Virus record (IMG/VR): IMGVR_UViG_3300020595_000128
Location: 1 to 31,166 of that record
Reading direction: 5' to 3' (one strand)
DNA from: a virus
Length of the DNA stretch: 31,166 bases
The notes beneath the pieces are model-generated. The model searched no databases. It saw only the letters and a program-made list of their open reading frames with translations, and was not told the DNA's origin. A program made the translations under genes and the position numbers. Below are positions 5,981 to 11,319 of this stretch, piece after piece. Position 1 is the stretch's first letter, and each line of letters opens with the position of its first letter.

Positions 5981-6113
5981 TTGAAAGTATTTCGTGTTGC
6001 GCTTGAAACTGCAACATACGTAACTCTTCGTACAATTTGTCTAGCTGTACACTAGTCATCTCACGCAGGTCAGAGCTAGATACATTCACAATTATTCTTT
6101 TGTCAAGAACCAT
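5967..6113 (-). CDS. Small hypothetical protein (48 aa)
   Basis: ATG at 6111-6113 lies directly after the conserved leader TAACTTAAATTAAATGCTT. The product (MVLDKRIIVNVSSSDLREMT...) has a short strand followed by a long amphipathic helix (QLDKLYEELRMLQFQ) and ends SRGGK. The GRGG-coding 3' end forms the stem of hairpin C5. Not recognised, but the leader and clean frame make it very likely real. Confidence 0.7.
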   Translation of the reverse strand: MVLDKRIIVNVSSSDLREMTSVQLDKLYEELRMLQFQAQHEILSRGGK

Positions 6114-6131
6114 AAGCATTTAATTTAAGTT

Positions 6132-6265
6132 ATCAGTAACCAAGGACAGCTAGTGCTGTCCCTGCATCTCTCATACGTACTCTCTACGTTCCGTGGTTTC
6201 GCCCCATCTCAGGGGTCGTACCCGTAGGTACAGCTAGGTAGATTGCCTAGCCTCATCAGACTGAT
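6132..6265 (-). ncRNA. Candidate large hammerhead ribozyme with branched stems (HHR3)
   Basis: Minus strand order: stem I strand ATCAGT (6260-6265), core CTGATGA (6253-6259), G10.1 (6252), branched stem II, C11.1 (6201), core GAAAC (6196-6200), stem III ACCA (6193-6196) with TGGT (6139-6142), cleavage triplet GTT, then ACTGAT (6132-6137) closing stem I. In place of a simple stem II there are three hairpins (GCTAGG/CCTAGC, GTACC/GGTAC with TACG loop, CCCC/GGGG). Stem III encloses two more (ACGTA/TACGT and GGACAGC/GCTGTCC). The 5' edge abuts a TAA and the 3' edge the conserved leader. Core residues are complete, but the branched stems are unusual, so activity is uncertain. Predicted cut between 6138 and 6137. 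Confidence 0.5.
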
Positions 6266-6371
6266 TTATTTTTCCATAATGTCAAAGAACGCTGAGGTCT
6301 TACCCTCACTTGCTTCAGCTAATGTACGAAACGTATTCCGTAATTCCTAGCTTATTCACAACTTTATTCAC
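6266..6371 (-). pseudogene. Possible frameshifted small gene
   Basis: Two frames adjoin. From GTG 6369-6371, VNKVVNKLGITEYVSYIS ends in TGA at 6315-6317. In another frame, TFRTLAEASEGKTSAFFDIM ends EK at TAA 6266-6268, immediately before the HHR3 candidate. Joined, they would make a normal-looking 40-residue helical protein, but the second frame has no start codon after its preceding stop. This suggests a frameshift mutation, a sequencing error or recoding. Weak evidence. Confidence 0.3.
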
Positions 6372-6413
6372 ATTCAGTATTAAGTGCTGAGTATAAATAC
6401 TTAGTTGTTAGTC

Positions 6414-6458
6414 CCCGTTCCTAGCACGACCTAGGCGCACCCTAAAGGCACCAACGGG
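6414..6458 (-). ncRNA. Three-way-junction RNA element of unknown class
   Basis: Directly after the stop of the gene ending at 6466. Closing stem CCCGTT/AACGGG (6453-6458 with 6414-6419), inside it GGTGC/GCGCC (6448-6452 with 6434-6438, one G-U), and a CCTAG/CTAGG hairpin (6420-6424 with 6431-6435) that shares two bases with it. No hammerhead core. Placement resembles the ribozyme spacers, so it may be another processing element. Confidence 0.4.
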
Positions 6459-6465
6459 AATGATT

Positions 6466-7068
6466 CTAGGCTTGTTTTATCGAGCCATCCGAATACTCAA
6501 TGAAGTAGTATCCACCGAACTTGATTTCCTCTTCTAGATTCCATTCATTGAAGTACAGCGATGTATTCTCAAAGCACCATTCTATGACCTCGTTGTCGCT
6601 CCAATTATCAAATTGCTCAGGCAGGTATTCTTCAAGGGCATCGTACACGCCATCTCTCAGGTCTTCACGTAGCACCTTAGCGGTATCCTCTTCAGTAATG
6701 GTTATGAAGTCACTATCGTAGTGCACAAAGCCCTCATCCGTTCCTACACCTGTCACATCACATTTACGGCACCATTTACGCACCTCAGTAGGTTGCTCCT
6801 TCAGGTAAAGTGTGGGCTGATTTTCGTTTAAATCGATCTTTTCATTTAACCATAGGCTATAAATTTCATTATAGTCTACTCTTAACATTTTAGCAAGTTT
6901 TTCAAATACACGTTCTCTAACGATACTATCAAAAACCCCAATAAAGTTGTAGACATCTCTATTGTTGTACAAGCAGTAAAGCAGTCCCGTAAAATGTGCG
7001 TTTTCATTAATTTCTTTACCTAGCTCATCGCTTGGATAGTTCTCACAATAAAAATTCTTAATAGTCAT
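6466..7068 (-). CDS. Hypothetical protein (200 aa), paralogue of 7378-7845
   Basis: The product begins MTIKNFYCENYPSDELGKEI. Its C-terminal half contains WCRKCDVTGVGTDEGFV at about residues 108-124, then an acidic stretch and YFNEWNLEEEIKF. A matching order (RRCKESGEGFDDGF, then YTEWEFYEEV) occurs in the gene at 7378-7845, so the two are likely diverged duplicates. Cys-x2-Cys with a following Gly-rich turn hints at a small metal or nucleotide site; no function is known to me. The start follows the leader CTTAAATAAATGCTTT. Confidence 0.7.
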   Translation of the reverse strand: MTIKNFYCENYPSDELGKEINENAHFTGLLYCLYNNRDVYNFIGVFDSIVRERVFEKLAKMLRVDYNEIYSLWLNEKIDLNENQPTLYLKEQPTEVRKWCRKCDVTGVGTDEGFVHYDSDFITITEEDTAKVLREDLRDGVYDALEEYLPEQFDNWSDNEVIEWCFENTSLYFNEWNLEEEIKFGGYYFIEYSDGSIKQA

Positions 7069-7084
7069 AAAGCATTTATTTAAG

Positions 7085-7303
7085 TTAGTTGCGAAAATAC
7101 CTCACATCACAAGAAAGGTAAGCGGTGTTTCTATAGTTCAAAAACACCTCGCAGTTGAATTTACTTTTACCTCTCCATTGACATTCTTTACCTTCCCAAA
7201 TCCACCATCCGGGATTCAGGTTTCCACCTTTTACAATTCTGTACGTGTGACCTTTGATTGTCATTTGGTAACGACCCTTTTCAATTTTAGTTGACCTTTT
7301 CAT
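7085..7303 (-). CDS. Small basic hypothetical protein (72 aa)
   Basis: Start at ATG 7301-7303, directly after the leader and HHR1. The product MKRSTKIEKGRYQMTIKGHT and onward is basic, beta-rich and aromatic (GWWIWEGKECQWRGK), with three cysteines. It reads like a small beta-barrel, possibly nucleic-acid binding, by composition only. Its TAA is inside the next leader, so no RNA element lies between this gene and the following one. Confidence 0.65.
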   Translation of the reverse strand: MKRSTKIEKGRYQMTIKGHTYRIVKGGNLNPGWWIWEGKECQWRGKSKFNCEVFLNYRNTAYLSCDVRYFRN

Positions 7304-7321
7304 AAGCATTTATTTAAATTA

Positions 7322-7375
7322 GTTACGGACTGCCCTGAGGCAGTTTCGGGTGTGCTCACCCATCATCAGCGTAAC
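7322..7375 (-). ncRNA. Type I hammerhead ribozyme (HHR1)
   Basis: Minus strand: stem I GTTACG (7370-7375) pairs with CGTAAC (7322-7327). Core CTGATGA (7363-7369), then one extra T, stem II GGGTG, loop AGCA, CACCC. Then GAAAC (7343-7347), stem III with loop TCAG, and cleavage triplet GTC (7328-7330). Predicted self-cleavage lies between 7328 and 7327, just 5' of CGTAAC. All core residues are present; the extra base at the core/stem II junction is unusual and could slow it. It starts right after the TAG of the gene at 7378 and releases the conserved leader of the gene at 7303. Confidence 0.85.
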
Positions 7376-7377
7376 AG

Positions 7378-7845
7378 CTATTTTTCTTCGTGTGACTCAA
7401 GGTATTCATCCCAAGAAACCACATCACCCGTAGTTAGTTCAAGGTAGAAATTCTCATTTCTCACCTCTTCGTAAAATTCCCATTCAGTATAGTGGTAGCT
7501 TTCATTCTCGTAGTAATATTCTTTTACTCTTTCTAATGACCAAGATTTGTAGCCATCATTGTTAGCCCATTCCATAAGGTATACATCCAAGTCTTTCTCG
7601 TACTTCAGGTAGATACTATCAAGAAGTAAAAACCCATCATCAAAACCCTCACCTGATTCTTTACATCTGCGTGACCAAAATTGTTGCACCTTGAGTAGAC
7701 CCTCAATAGCGTTAACCTTGGATTGAATGCTCAGGTCGGTATCAGATAGTTTTACAGCTATCATCGATACTTCTTCTTCAGCTAATTTACCTTGTCTTTC
7801 AAGGTCTTGCTGAGCGTGTGAATAACGTTGTTCTAGATTTGTCAT
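7378..7845 (-). CDS. Hypothetical protein (155 aa), paralogue of 6466-7068
   Basis: Start chosen at ATG 7843-7845 because the conserved leader (AATTTAATTAAACGCTTT) ends there; the frame's upstream extension covers the leader and an RNA element. The product MTNLEQRYSHAQQDLERQGK continues with a helical N-terminal half. The second half contains RRCKESGEGFDDGFLLLDSIY and YHYTEWEFYEEV, parallel to the gene at 6466-7068 though only one Cys is kept. It ends in acidic SHEEK. Function unknown. Confidence 0.7.
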   Translation of the reverse strand: MTNLEQRYSHAQQDLERQGKLAEEEVSMIAVKLSDTDLSIQSKVNAIEGLLKVQQFWSRRCKESGEGFDDGFLLLDSIYLKYEKDLDVYLMEWANNDGYKSWSLERVKEYYYENESYHYTEWEFYEEVRNENFYLELTTGDVVSWDEYLESHEEK

Positions 7846-7864
7846 AAAGCGTTTAATTAAATTA

Positions 7865-7920
7865 GTTATACCACCAAAGCCCGACCAAGTTTCCAAGGTC
7901 AGGCGAGGCGCAGTAGCAAC
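7865..7920 (-). ncRNA. Structured spacer element A, unknown class (pair with element B)
   Basis: Minus strand: GTT(GC)TACTGC pairs with GTGGTA(T)AAC. Inside is an 8-bp stem GCCTGACC/GGTCGGGC with one G-U, loop TTGGAAACTT. The 3' strand GGGCTTTGGTGGTATAACT is shared with element B, and 22 bases (7861-7882 and 8611-8632) are identical. It sits between the TAG of the upstream gene and the leader of the next, the same place the hammerheads occupy. No known ribozyme core is recognisable by eye. Confidence 0.5.
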
Positions 7921-7926
7921 AGCTAA

Positions 7927-8226
7927 CTAGCTGAGCCCTTTTAAGGCATTCTTAGCCTTCTTCAGGTACTTATGTGTAGCCTGAGCAGATTGGAAATGTG
8001 CGTAGCTTTCACCTAATGCAATGAGCGTATCAACCTCAGCACGTACACGGGTCAACATTTGGTGCGCCATTTGTGGGTTGATGTGTTCCGATGTTTGCTG
8101 ACTCATTGTATCAACGAGGCTTTTAACATTCTCAAATTCCTCAATGTTTGATACCTTAAGGTATGCATCACGCACAGCTGAATTAAGGGTTGCAAATTGT
8201 TTCTCAGTTAAAGTGATAGTCTTCAT
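7927..8226 (-). CDS. Hypothetical helical protein (99 aa)
   Basis: The product MKTITLTEKQFATLNSAVRD and onward is nearly all helix, with a region of repeated charged and Gln residues (TMSQQTSEHINPQMAHQMLT) and a basic C-terminus (YLKKAKNALKGLS). The start at 8224-8226 follows the leader AAACTTAAATTAATTGCTTT. No family recognised. Confidence 0.65.
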   Translation of the reverse strand: MKTITLTEKQFATLNSAVRDAYLKVSNIEEFENVKSLVDTMSQQTSEHINPQMAHQMLTRVRAEVDTLIALGESYAHFQSAQATHKYLKKAKNALKGLS

Positions 8227-8256
8227 AAAGCAATTAATTTAAGTTTAGTATTCTAA

Positions 8257-8595
8257 TTATTCAGTTTCAAATTTGAGTAGCATAGCTCCATCAATTAAAC
8301 GGGGCACGTAATCCATATCCTCATCAGTAGACCATCCGTTCGTAATGCATACATCAGGTGAAAAAACCTGACCAATCTTTGCGGTCATATCATCGGTCTC
8401 AAAGAAGTCACTACGGAACGCTACGCTGTGCTCAGGGAACGCTACCCATACAAAACCCTCATCACCTATGGTAGGGTCTTCAAAGAATGTGATGCGCTGA
8501 CCTAGGTCATTCTTGAAGTCGTTACGAGCATCGAGAATCGTAGCATCATTGCGATGTAGATTCAGCAGGTCTTCAGTTGGATTGATTGATTTCAT
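8257..8595 (-). CDS. Acidic hypothetical protein (112 aa)
   Basis: The product MKSINPTEDLLNLHRNDATI and onward is strongly acidic and mixed alpha/beta, with DEGFVWVAFPEHSVAFRSD in the middle and many Asp residues later (GWSTDEDMDYVP). Acidic small proteins in phage early clusters are sometimes DNA mimics, but nothing specific supports that here. The start follows element B and the conserved leader. Confidence 0.65.
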   Translation of the reverse strand: MKSINPTEDLLNLHRNDATILDARNDFKNDLGQRITFFEDPTIGDEGFVWVAFPEHSVAFRSDFFETDDMTAKIGQVFSPDVCITNGWSTDEDMDYVPRLIDGAMLLKFETE

Positions 8596-8613
8596 AAAGC
8601 ATTTAATTTAATT

Positions 8614-8661
8614 AGTTATACCACCAAAGCCCCGCATTTATTTCAGTGCGAGGTGATGGTA
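8614..8661 (-). ncRNA. Structured spacer element B, unknown class (pair with element A)
   Basis: Minus strand: TACCATC (8655-8661) pairs with GGTGGTA. Inside, CCTCGCA/TGCGGGG is a 7-bp stem with one G-U and the loop CTGAAATAAA, leaving an asymmetric internal loop A against CTTT. The 3' strand is identical to that of element A while the stems differ and still pair, which argues for selection on structure. It lies between a TAG and the conserved leader. Confidence 0.5.
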
Positions 8662-8674
8662 GTTTTGGTTATTA

Positions 8675-8941
8675 CTAGTTTGTTCTTTCAATTATGCCGT
8701 ACTCATCTAAGTCCCTGACCACTCTTACGGGCATTTGGTCACCCTGCTTCATTTTAAGGATATCTTCAAATTCCTCATTAAGTGCGAATACTAACTCACG
8801 CTCTTCTTTATCTTCATTGTAGAAGAACAACTCCTTAAAGGTGAGTTTTTCAGTGTAGGAACAACCTTTGTGAACCATCACTATGGTGTACGTGATTTCA
8901 TCTACGAAGTTGGCTTGGCGATTTGCGAATTGATTTTTCAT
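8675..8941 (-). CDS. Hypothetical protein (88 aa)
   Basis: The product MKNQFANRQANFVDEITYTI and onward appears to be a small alpha/beta protein, with acidic middle (FYNEDKEERELVFALNEEFEDIL) and a beta segment MPVRVVRDLDEYGIIERTN at the end. The start at 8939-8941 follows HHR2 and the leader TAACTTAAATTAAATGCTTT. Function unknown. Confidence 0.65.
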   Translation of the reverse strand: MKNQFANRQANFVDEITYTIVMVHKGCSYTEKLTFKELFFYNEDKEERELVFALNEEFEDILKMKQGDQMPVRVVRDLDEYGIIERTN

Positions 8942-8957
8942 AAAGCATTTAATTTAA

Positions 8958-9007
8958 GTTATAGACCCCCGTAGGGGTTTCGTCCTATCAGGACTCATCA
9001 GTATAAC
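8958..9007 (-). ncRNA. Type I hammerhead ribozyme (HHR2)
   Basis: Minus strand: stem I GTTATA (9002-9007) pairs with TATAAC (8958-8963), extendable by one A-T. Core CTGATGA (8995-9001), stem II GTCCT/AGGAC with a 3-base loop starting with the invariant G10.1-C11.1 pair. Then GAAAC, a stem III of C and G runs with TACG loop, and cleavage triplet GTC (8964-8966). Predicted cut is between 8964 and 8963. Every conserved core position of the hammerhead family is present. It begins inside the TAG of the gene at 9007 and ends at the conserved leader, so cleavage would separate two adjacent genes. Confidence 0.93.
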
Positions 9008-9249
9008 TAGTCTAGGTAACTATCATAGAAACTTCTATAGCTCTCTTGGGTCACTCCTCTTAGCCCTAGTTTAGAACTAAGTCGAGCACTTAGTTTATAA
9101 GCATCATTTTGCTTATCCTCAATGAAGATATCCAAATCTCCAAAAGCGAGTTCTACAGCGTAAGACAATGCGTTTAGCTCCTCCTTAGTGAACCTAGTGG
9201 TGAAGACATCTCTCGTTCCATCTTCGTGCGTGATTGCGTACTTTTTCAT
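9007..9249 (-). CDS. First gene of the leftward cluster, hypothetical (80 aa)
   Basis: Start chosen at ATG 9247-9249 after the leader TTTAAATATTTGCTTT; upstream extension would run through the leader and promoter. The product MKKYAITHEDGTRDVFTTRF and onward has a beta N-terminus and helical remainder, ending SYRSFYDSYLD. It lies about 28 bases after the -7 box at 9277-9284, so it heads the leftward transcript. Function unknown. Confidence 0.65.
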   Translation of the reverse strand: MKKYAITHEDGTRDVFTTRFTKEELNALSYAVELAFGDLDIFIEDKQNDAYKLSARLSSKLGLRGVTQESYRSFYDSYLD

Positions 9250-9276
9250 AAAGCAAATATTTAAATGGTTATTGGG

Positions 9277-9307
9277 CAAATGTACAATACAGCTACCATA
9301 TACACAA
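9277..9307 (-). promoter_or_regulatory. Main leftward promoter
   Basis: Minus strand TTG (9305-9307), 20-base spacer, TACATTTG (9277-9284): a full match to the Bacteroidota -33/-7 pattern at the same spacing as the promoter at 1452-1483. It would transcribe the small-gene cluster containing the hammerheads. Confidence 0.7.
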
Positions 9308-10090
9308 GCATATCAACAAAGATATTAACACTAAGCCATACGAAACCCCGTAAACATTAGCCTCAGCAATGCAAAGTTTTTTTCAGGCAGTGTACCTAAC
9401 CTTGCTATTCAAGGGCACAATCAAGGGGTATGGGGGTCGATGAGTGGATGAGTTATGGCGTGAATAAGGAGGTGTGTGGATTGTTCCTCACCTTACTAGA
9501 ACTCAGGTAACAACTAGCTCAACCTCAATCAGTTAATCACCTTAGCTGAAAGTATTACAAGCAGTCAAAAAGTCTAAAACCCTGAGCGAAAGACAATTAC
9601 GTTGGAGGGGGGTGGGTCAACCAATCCGATTCGGGGCTCCCGATCGTGCGCCCGTGTACATATATAATCCCCCACCTAAATAGAACTCAGATCAAAAAAC
9701 AGGGGTGGTATATTTGGCTGTAATAGAATGTTATAGGGTGTGTTTAAGGGGTGTTTAAGAGCATCTTTTTGGGCGGGGCGTAGGTGTGTATGGTGAATAA
9801 TTGTTTTGCGCTTTAAAAGCGCCCTACGAGCTAGAGGTGTATTGTAGCTGTATATATAGATGCGGGGGTGCTGCACAGCTAATATAGAATATAGTATACC
9901 CTTATACAGAGTTTGCTTTGGATGTTTGAGCTGTAGGGGTGGGTGCGGCGTTGAGCGCCACCCCTAATAGGAGTTGTGTTGGTGGATGATTGAGGAATTA
10001 TGCTACCAACCGCTATCGTTCTCTTTATGCAGTAAAGTTACAGCTTATTTTTGAGAATGTCAAGTCAGTGTTTGTGAGTGATACAGGAGG

Positions 10091-10106
10091 TTTAGGCAAG
10101 CCTAAA
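10091..10106. promoter_or_regulatory. Operator-like palindrome 1
   Basis: TTTAGGCAAGCCTAAA: two 7-base arms (TTTAGGC/GCCTAAA) around AA, a perfect dyad typical of a dimeric repressor site. A near copy lies 34 bases downstream. Confidence 0.5.
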
Positions 10107-10124
10107 ACTCTTATCATCGTCTAG

Positions 10125-10140
10125 TTTAGGTAAGCCTAAA
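10125..10140. promoter_or_regulatory. Operator-like palindrome 2
   Basis: TTTAGGTAAGCCTAAA, the same site with one changed base (C to T, leaving a G-T mismatch in the dyad), also followed by ACTTTT/ACTCTT. Centre-to-centre distance is 34 bases, about three helical turns, so two dimers could bind on one face. Confidence 0.5.
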
Positions 10141-10161
10141 ACTTTTAACGTTATATTCTAG

Positions 10162-10172
10162 CTGTCAGACAG
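10162..10172. promoter_or_regulatory. Short palindrome before rightward promoter
   Basis: CTGTCAGACAG, 5-base arms around one A, 16 bases upstream of the TATCTTTG box. Could be an activator or repressor site; may also be chance. Confidence 0.25.
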
Positions 10173-10187
10173 TTATGATATCTTTAT

Positions 10188-10195
10188 TATCTTTG
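10188..10195 (+). promoter_or_regulatory. Rightward -7 box (TATCTTTG)
   Basis: Consensus TAnnTTTG 26 bases upstream of the ATG at 10221. No TTG at 20-base spacing, unlike the leftward promoters, so an activator may be required. Confidence 0.55.
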
Positions 10196-10220
10196 TGATC
10201 TATTGATAAGGCAACAAGAT

Positions 10221-10586
10221 ATGAAAATAAAGAAGTACGGTAAAGGCGGTAAGTACGATATGTACAACAAGGGTGGTGTAACACCACAAAAGAAACCTGT
10301 ATACGGTCCACCAAAGCCACCGGGATACAAGGAGCCAACAAAAGAAGAAAAGGAAGAGGCTCGTGGAGAGCGTGCGTACTTAAAGCGCCGTAAGGAAGCT
10401 GATCGTGCGTATAAACAAGCACTTAAAGAAGGTGCTACTGAAGCACAAGCTGTAAAGATTGCAGAGAAGTATTTATCTCAAGGTGGTAAGATGTACTTGA
10501 AAGGTGGTCAGGTAAAGCTTGATGTCAATAAAGATGGCAAGATCTCTGGATCAGACTTCAAGATGTTACGTGCAAAGAAGAAGTAA
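10221..10586 (+). CDS. Small Gly/Lys-rich protein with EF-hand-like calcium loop (121 aa)
   Basis: ATG at 10221 chosen over an upstream TTG. The N-terminus is Lys/Gly-rich (MKIKKYGKGGKYDMYNKGG), the centre Pro-rich then a charged helix (EEARGERAYLKRRKEADRAY), and the C-terminus carries DVNKDGKISGSDF, a canonical 12-residue EF-hand loop (Asp-x-Asn-x-Asp-Gly-x-Ile-x3-Asp), followed by KMLRAKKK. One loop alone resembles a dockerin-type or excalibur-like calcium site. Small GGK-motif proteins of this kind are frequent near structural genes of Bacteroidota phages, so a minor virion protein is plausible. Its stop overlaps the next start (TAATG). Confidence 0.75.
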   Translation: MKIKKYGKGGKYDMYNKGGVTPQKKPVYGPPKPPGYKEPTKEEKEEARGERAYLKRRKEADRAYKQALKEGATEAQAVKIAEKYLSQGGKMYLKGGQVKLDVNKDGKISGSDFKMLRAKKK

Positions 10587-10735
10587 TGAAAGCTAAGAAG
10601 AAACTAATTAAACGTAAGGATGGATCATACTCACCTCGTGGGCTATGGGACAACATACGTGCAAATAGAGGCTCTGGTAAGAAACCTACTAAGAAAATAC
10701 TCAAAGCTGCTGAAGAAATAAAACGTGAAAGCTAA
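10586..10735 (+). CDS. Small basic phage protein (49 aa)
   Basis: ATG overlaps the upstream TAA (TAATG). The product MKAKKKLIKRKDGSYSPRGL continues WDNIRANRGSGKKPTK and ends with a basic helix. The segment SPRGLWDNIRANRGSGKKPT is one I associate with small proteins in structural regions of many Bacteroidota phages. Very basic, so nucleic-acid contact or a minor head protein is likely. The function is not established. Confidence 0.7.
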   Translation: MKAKKKLIKRKDGSYSPRGLWDNIRANRGSGKKPTKKILKAAEEIKRES

Positions 10736-10889
10736 GAAAACAAAAACACACGAGATGGTGAAGGCTCCTTCAGGTTATCATTGGATGACTGAGAAGGGTC
10801 GTCACTACCTTATGAAACACGAAGGTAAGTTTGCAGCACACAAGGGAGCTAGCCTAGAAGCTAAATTTCGCGTGAAGAAGGCGCATTGA
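10725..10889 (+). CDS. Small basic phage protein (54 aa, GTG start)
   Basis: GTG at 10725 overlaps the end of the previous gene and repeats its opening residues (KAKK). ATG at 10755 is an alternative. The product contains MVKAPSGYHWMTEKGRHYLM and ends FRVKKAH, strongly basic with several His. Its 3' end overlaps the convergent gene at 10861 by 29 bases. It is the third small basic protein in a row, probably minor virion or DNA-associated proteins. Confidence 0.6.
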   Translation: MKAKKTKTHEMVKAPSGYHWMTEKGRHYLMKHEGKFAAHKGASLEAKFRVKKAH

Positions 10890-11319
10890 TCTTAACCTCA
10901 CCCTGCATCTTATTATAGAAGCGAGCTACAAAGATTCTACCCTTCTGGGATAGGGCGTAGCGTATACGGTAGTTCTCACCCAACTCCTCACGGAATAGGT
11001 GATCATTCTTTTCATTGTTAGGTGCGTATCTGTTAAAGTGCTTGTAGAGGTATCCCTTCTTTAGTAGTGGATATATTATTGTCTTACTCGTACCCCACTT
11101 CTTATTGCCGTACTGCTCAGCAATCCAGTCCCTAGTCCAGAACTCTAGATCGTAAACAAAAAGCATAAACCTTACCTGTGATTCATTGACATCATAGTTC
11201 GTGGACATATCCCTCATCACAGGATGCCACAGCTTTAAATAGTTGTCTTTGATGAATTTGTCATTGATGTATGAGAAGTCTCTAAACATCTTAGACTTTG
11301 CTACCCGTCCCTTAGGCAT
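10861..11319 (-). CDS. Winged-helix-like DNA-binding protein, possible regulator (152 aa)
   Basis: The only leftward gene in the rightward half. After a basic N-terminus, residues 45-95 look like a helical DNA-binding core (NESQVRFMLFVYDLEFWTRD, then YGNKKWGTSKTIIYPLLKKG). Then come a beta wing and YALSQKGRIFVARFYNK, the pattern 'Y-x-LT-x-KG...' common in MarR/PadR-type winged helix proteins. Its promoter faces and overlaps that of the virion gene at 11372, so it is well placed to repress or time late transcription. Regulatory role is inference; the fold call is moderate. Confidence 0.55.
   Translation of the reverse strand: MPKGRVAKSKMFRDFSYINDKFIKDNYLKLWHPVMRDMSTNYDVNESQVRFMLFVYDLEFWTRDWIAEQYGNKKWGTSKTIIYPLLKKGYLYKHFNRYAPNNEKNDHLFREELGENYRIRYALSQKGRIFVARFYNKMQGEVKINAPSSREI

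Larger units (their letters stand above)
9308..10187. other. Gene-poor control region between leftward and rightward clusters
   Basis: No convincing gene; short frames here have improbable composition. It contains a G-rich tract (9604-9617), a hairpin GAT(T)CGGG/CCCGATC (9628-9644), two direct copies of GTGTTTAAG 11 bases apart (9740-9748, 9751-9759), a perfect palindrome GCGCTTT-A-AAAGCGC near 9808-9822 nested in CGTAGG/CCTACG, a G/C-rich hairpin near 9936-9966, and two operator-like palindromes (separate entries). Divergent promoter control and possibly replication initiation are reasonable roles. Confidence 0.5.

Noticed and set aside
7865-8661. Elements A and B as twister, twister-sister, pistol, hatchet or hairpin ribozymes
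   Set aside because: I compared the remembered cores of these classes by eye and found no convincing match; left as unknown class.
9740-9759. Two GTGTTTAAG copies as origin iterons
   Set aside because: Only two copies, no further repeats or initiator gene nearby; listed only as a detail of the control region.
9676-9876. Minus-strand frame of 66 codons in the control region
   Set aside because: Amino acid composition unlike other phage genes and no leader; overlaps palindromes.
10165-10422. Minus-strand frame opposite the EF-hand gene
   Set aside because: Antisense shadow of the clearly coding plus-strand gene.
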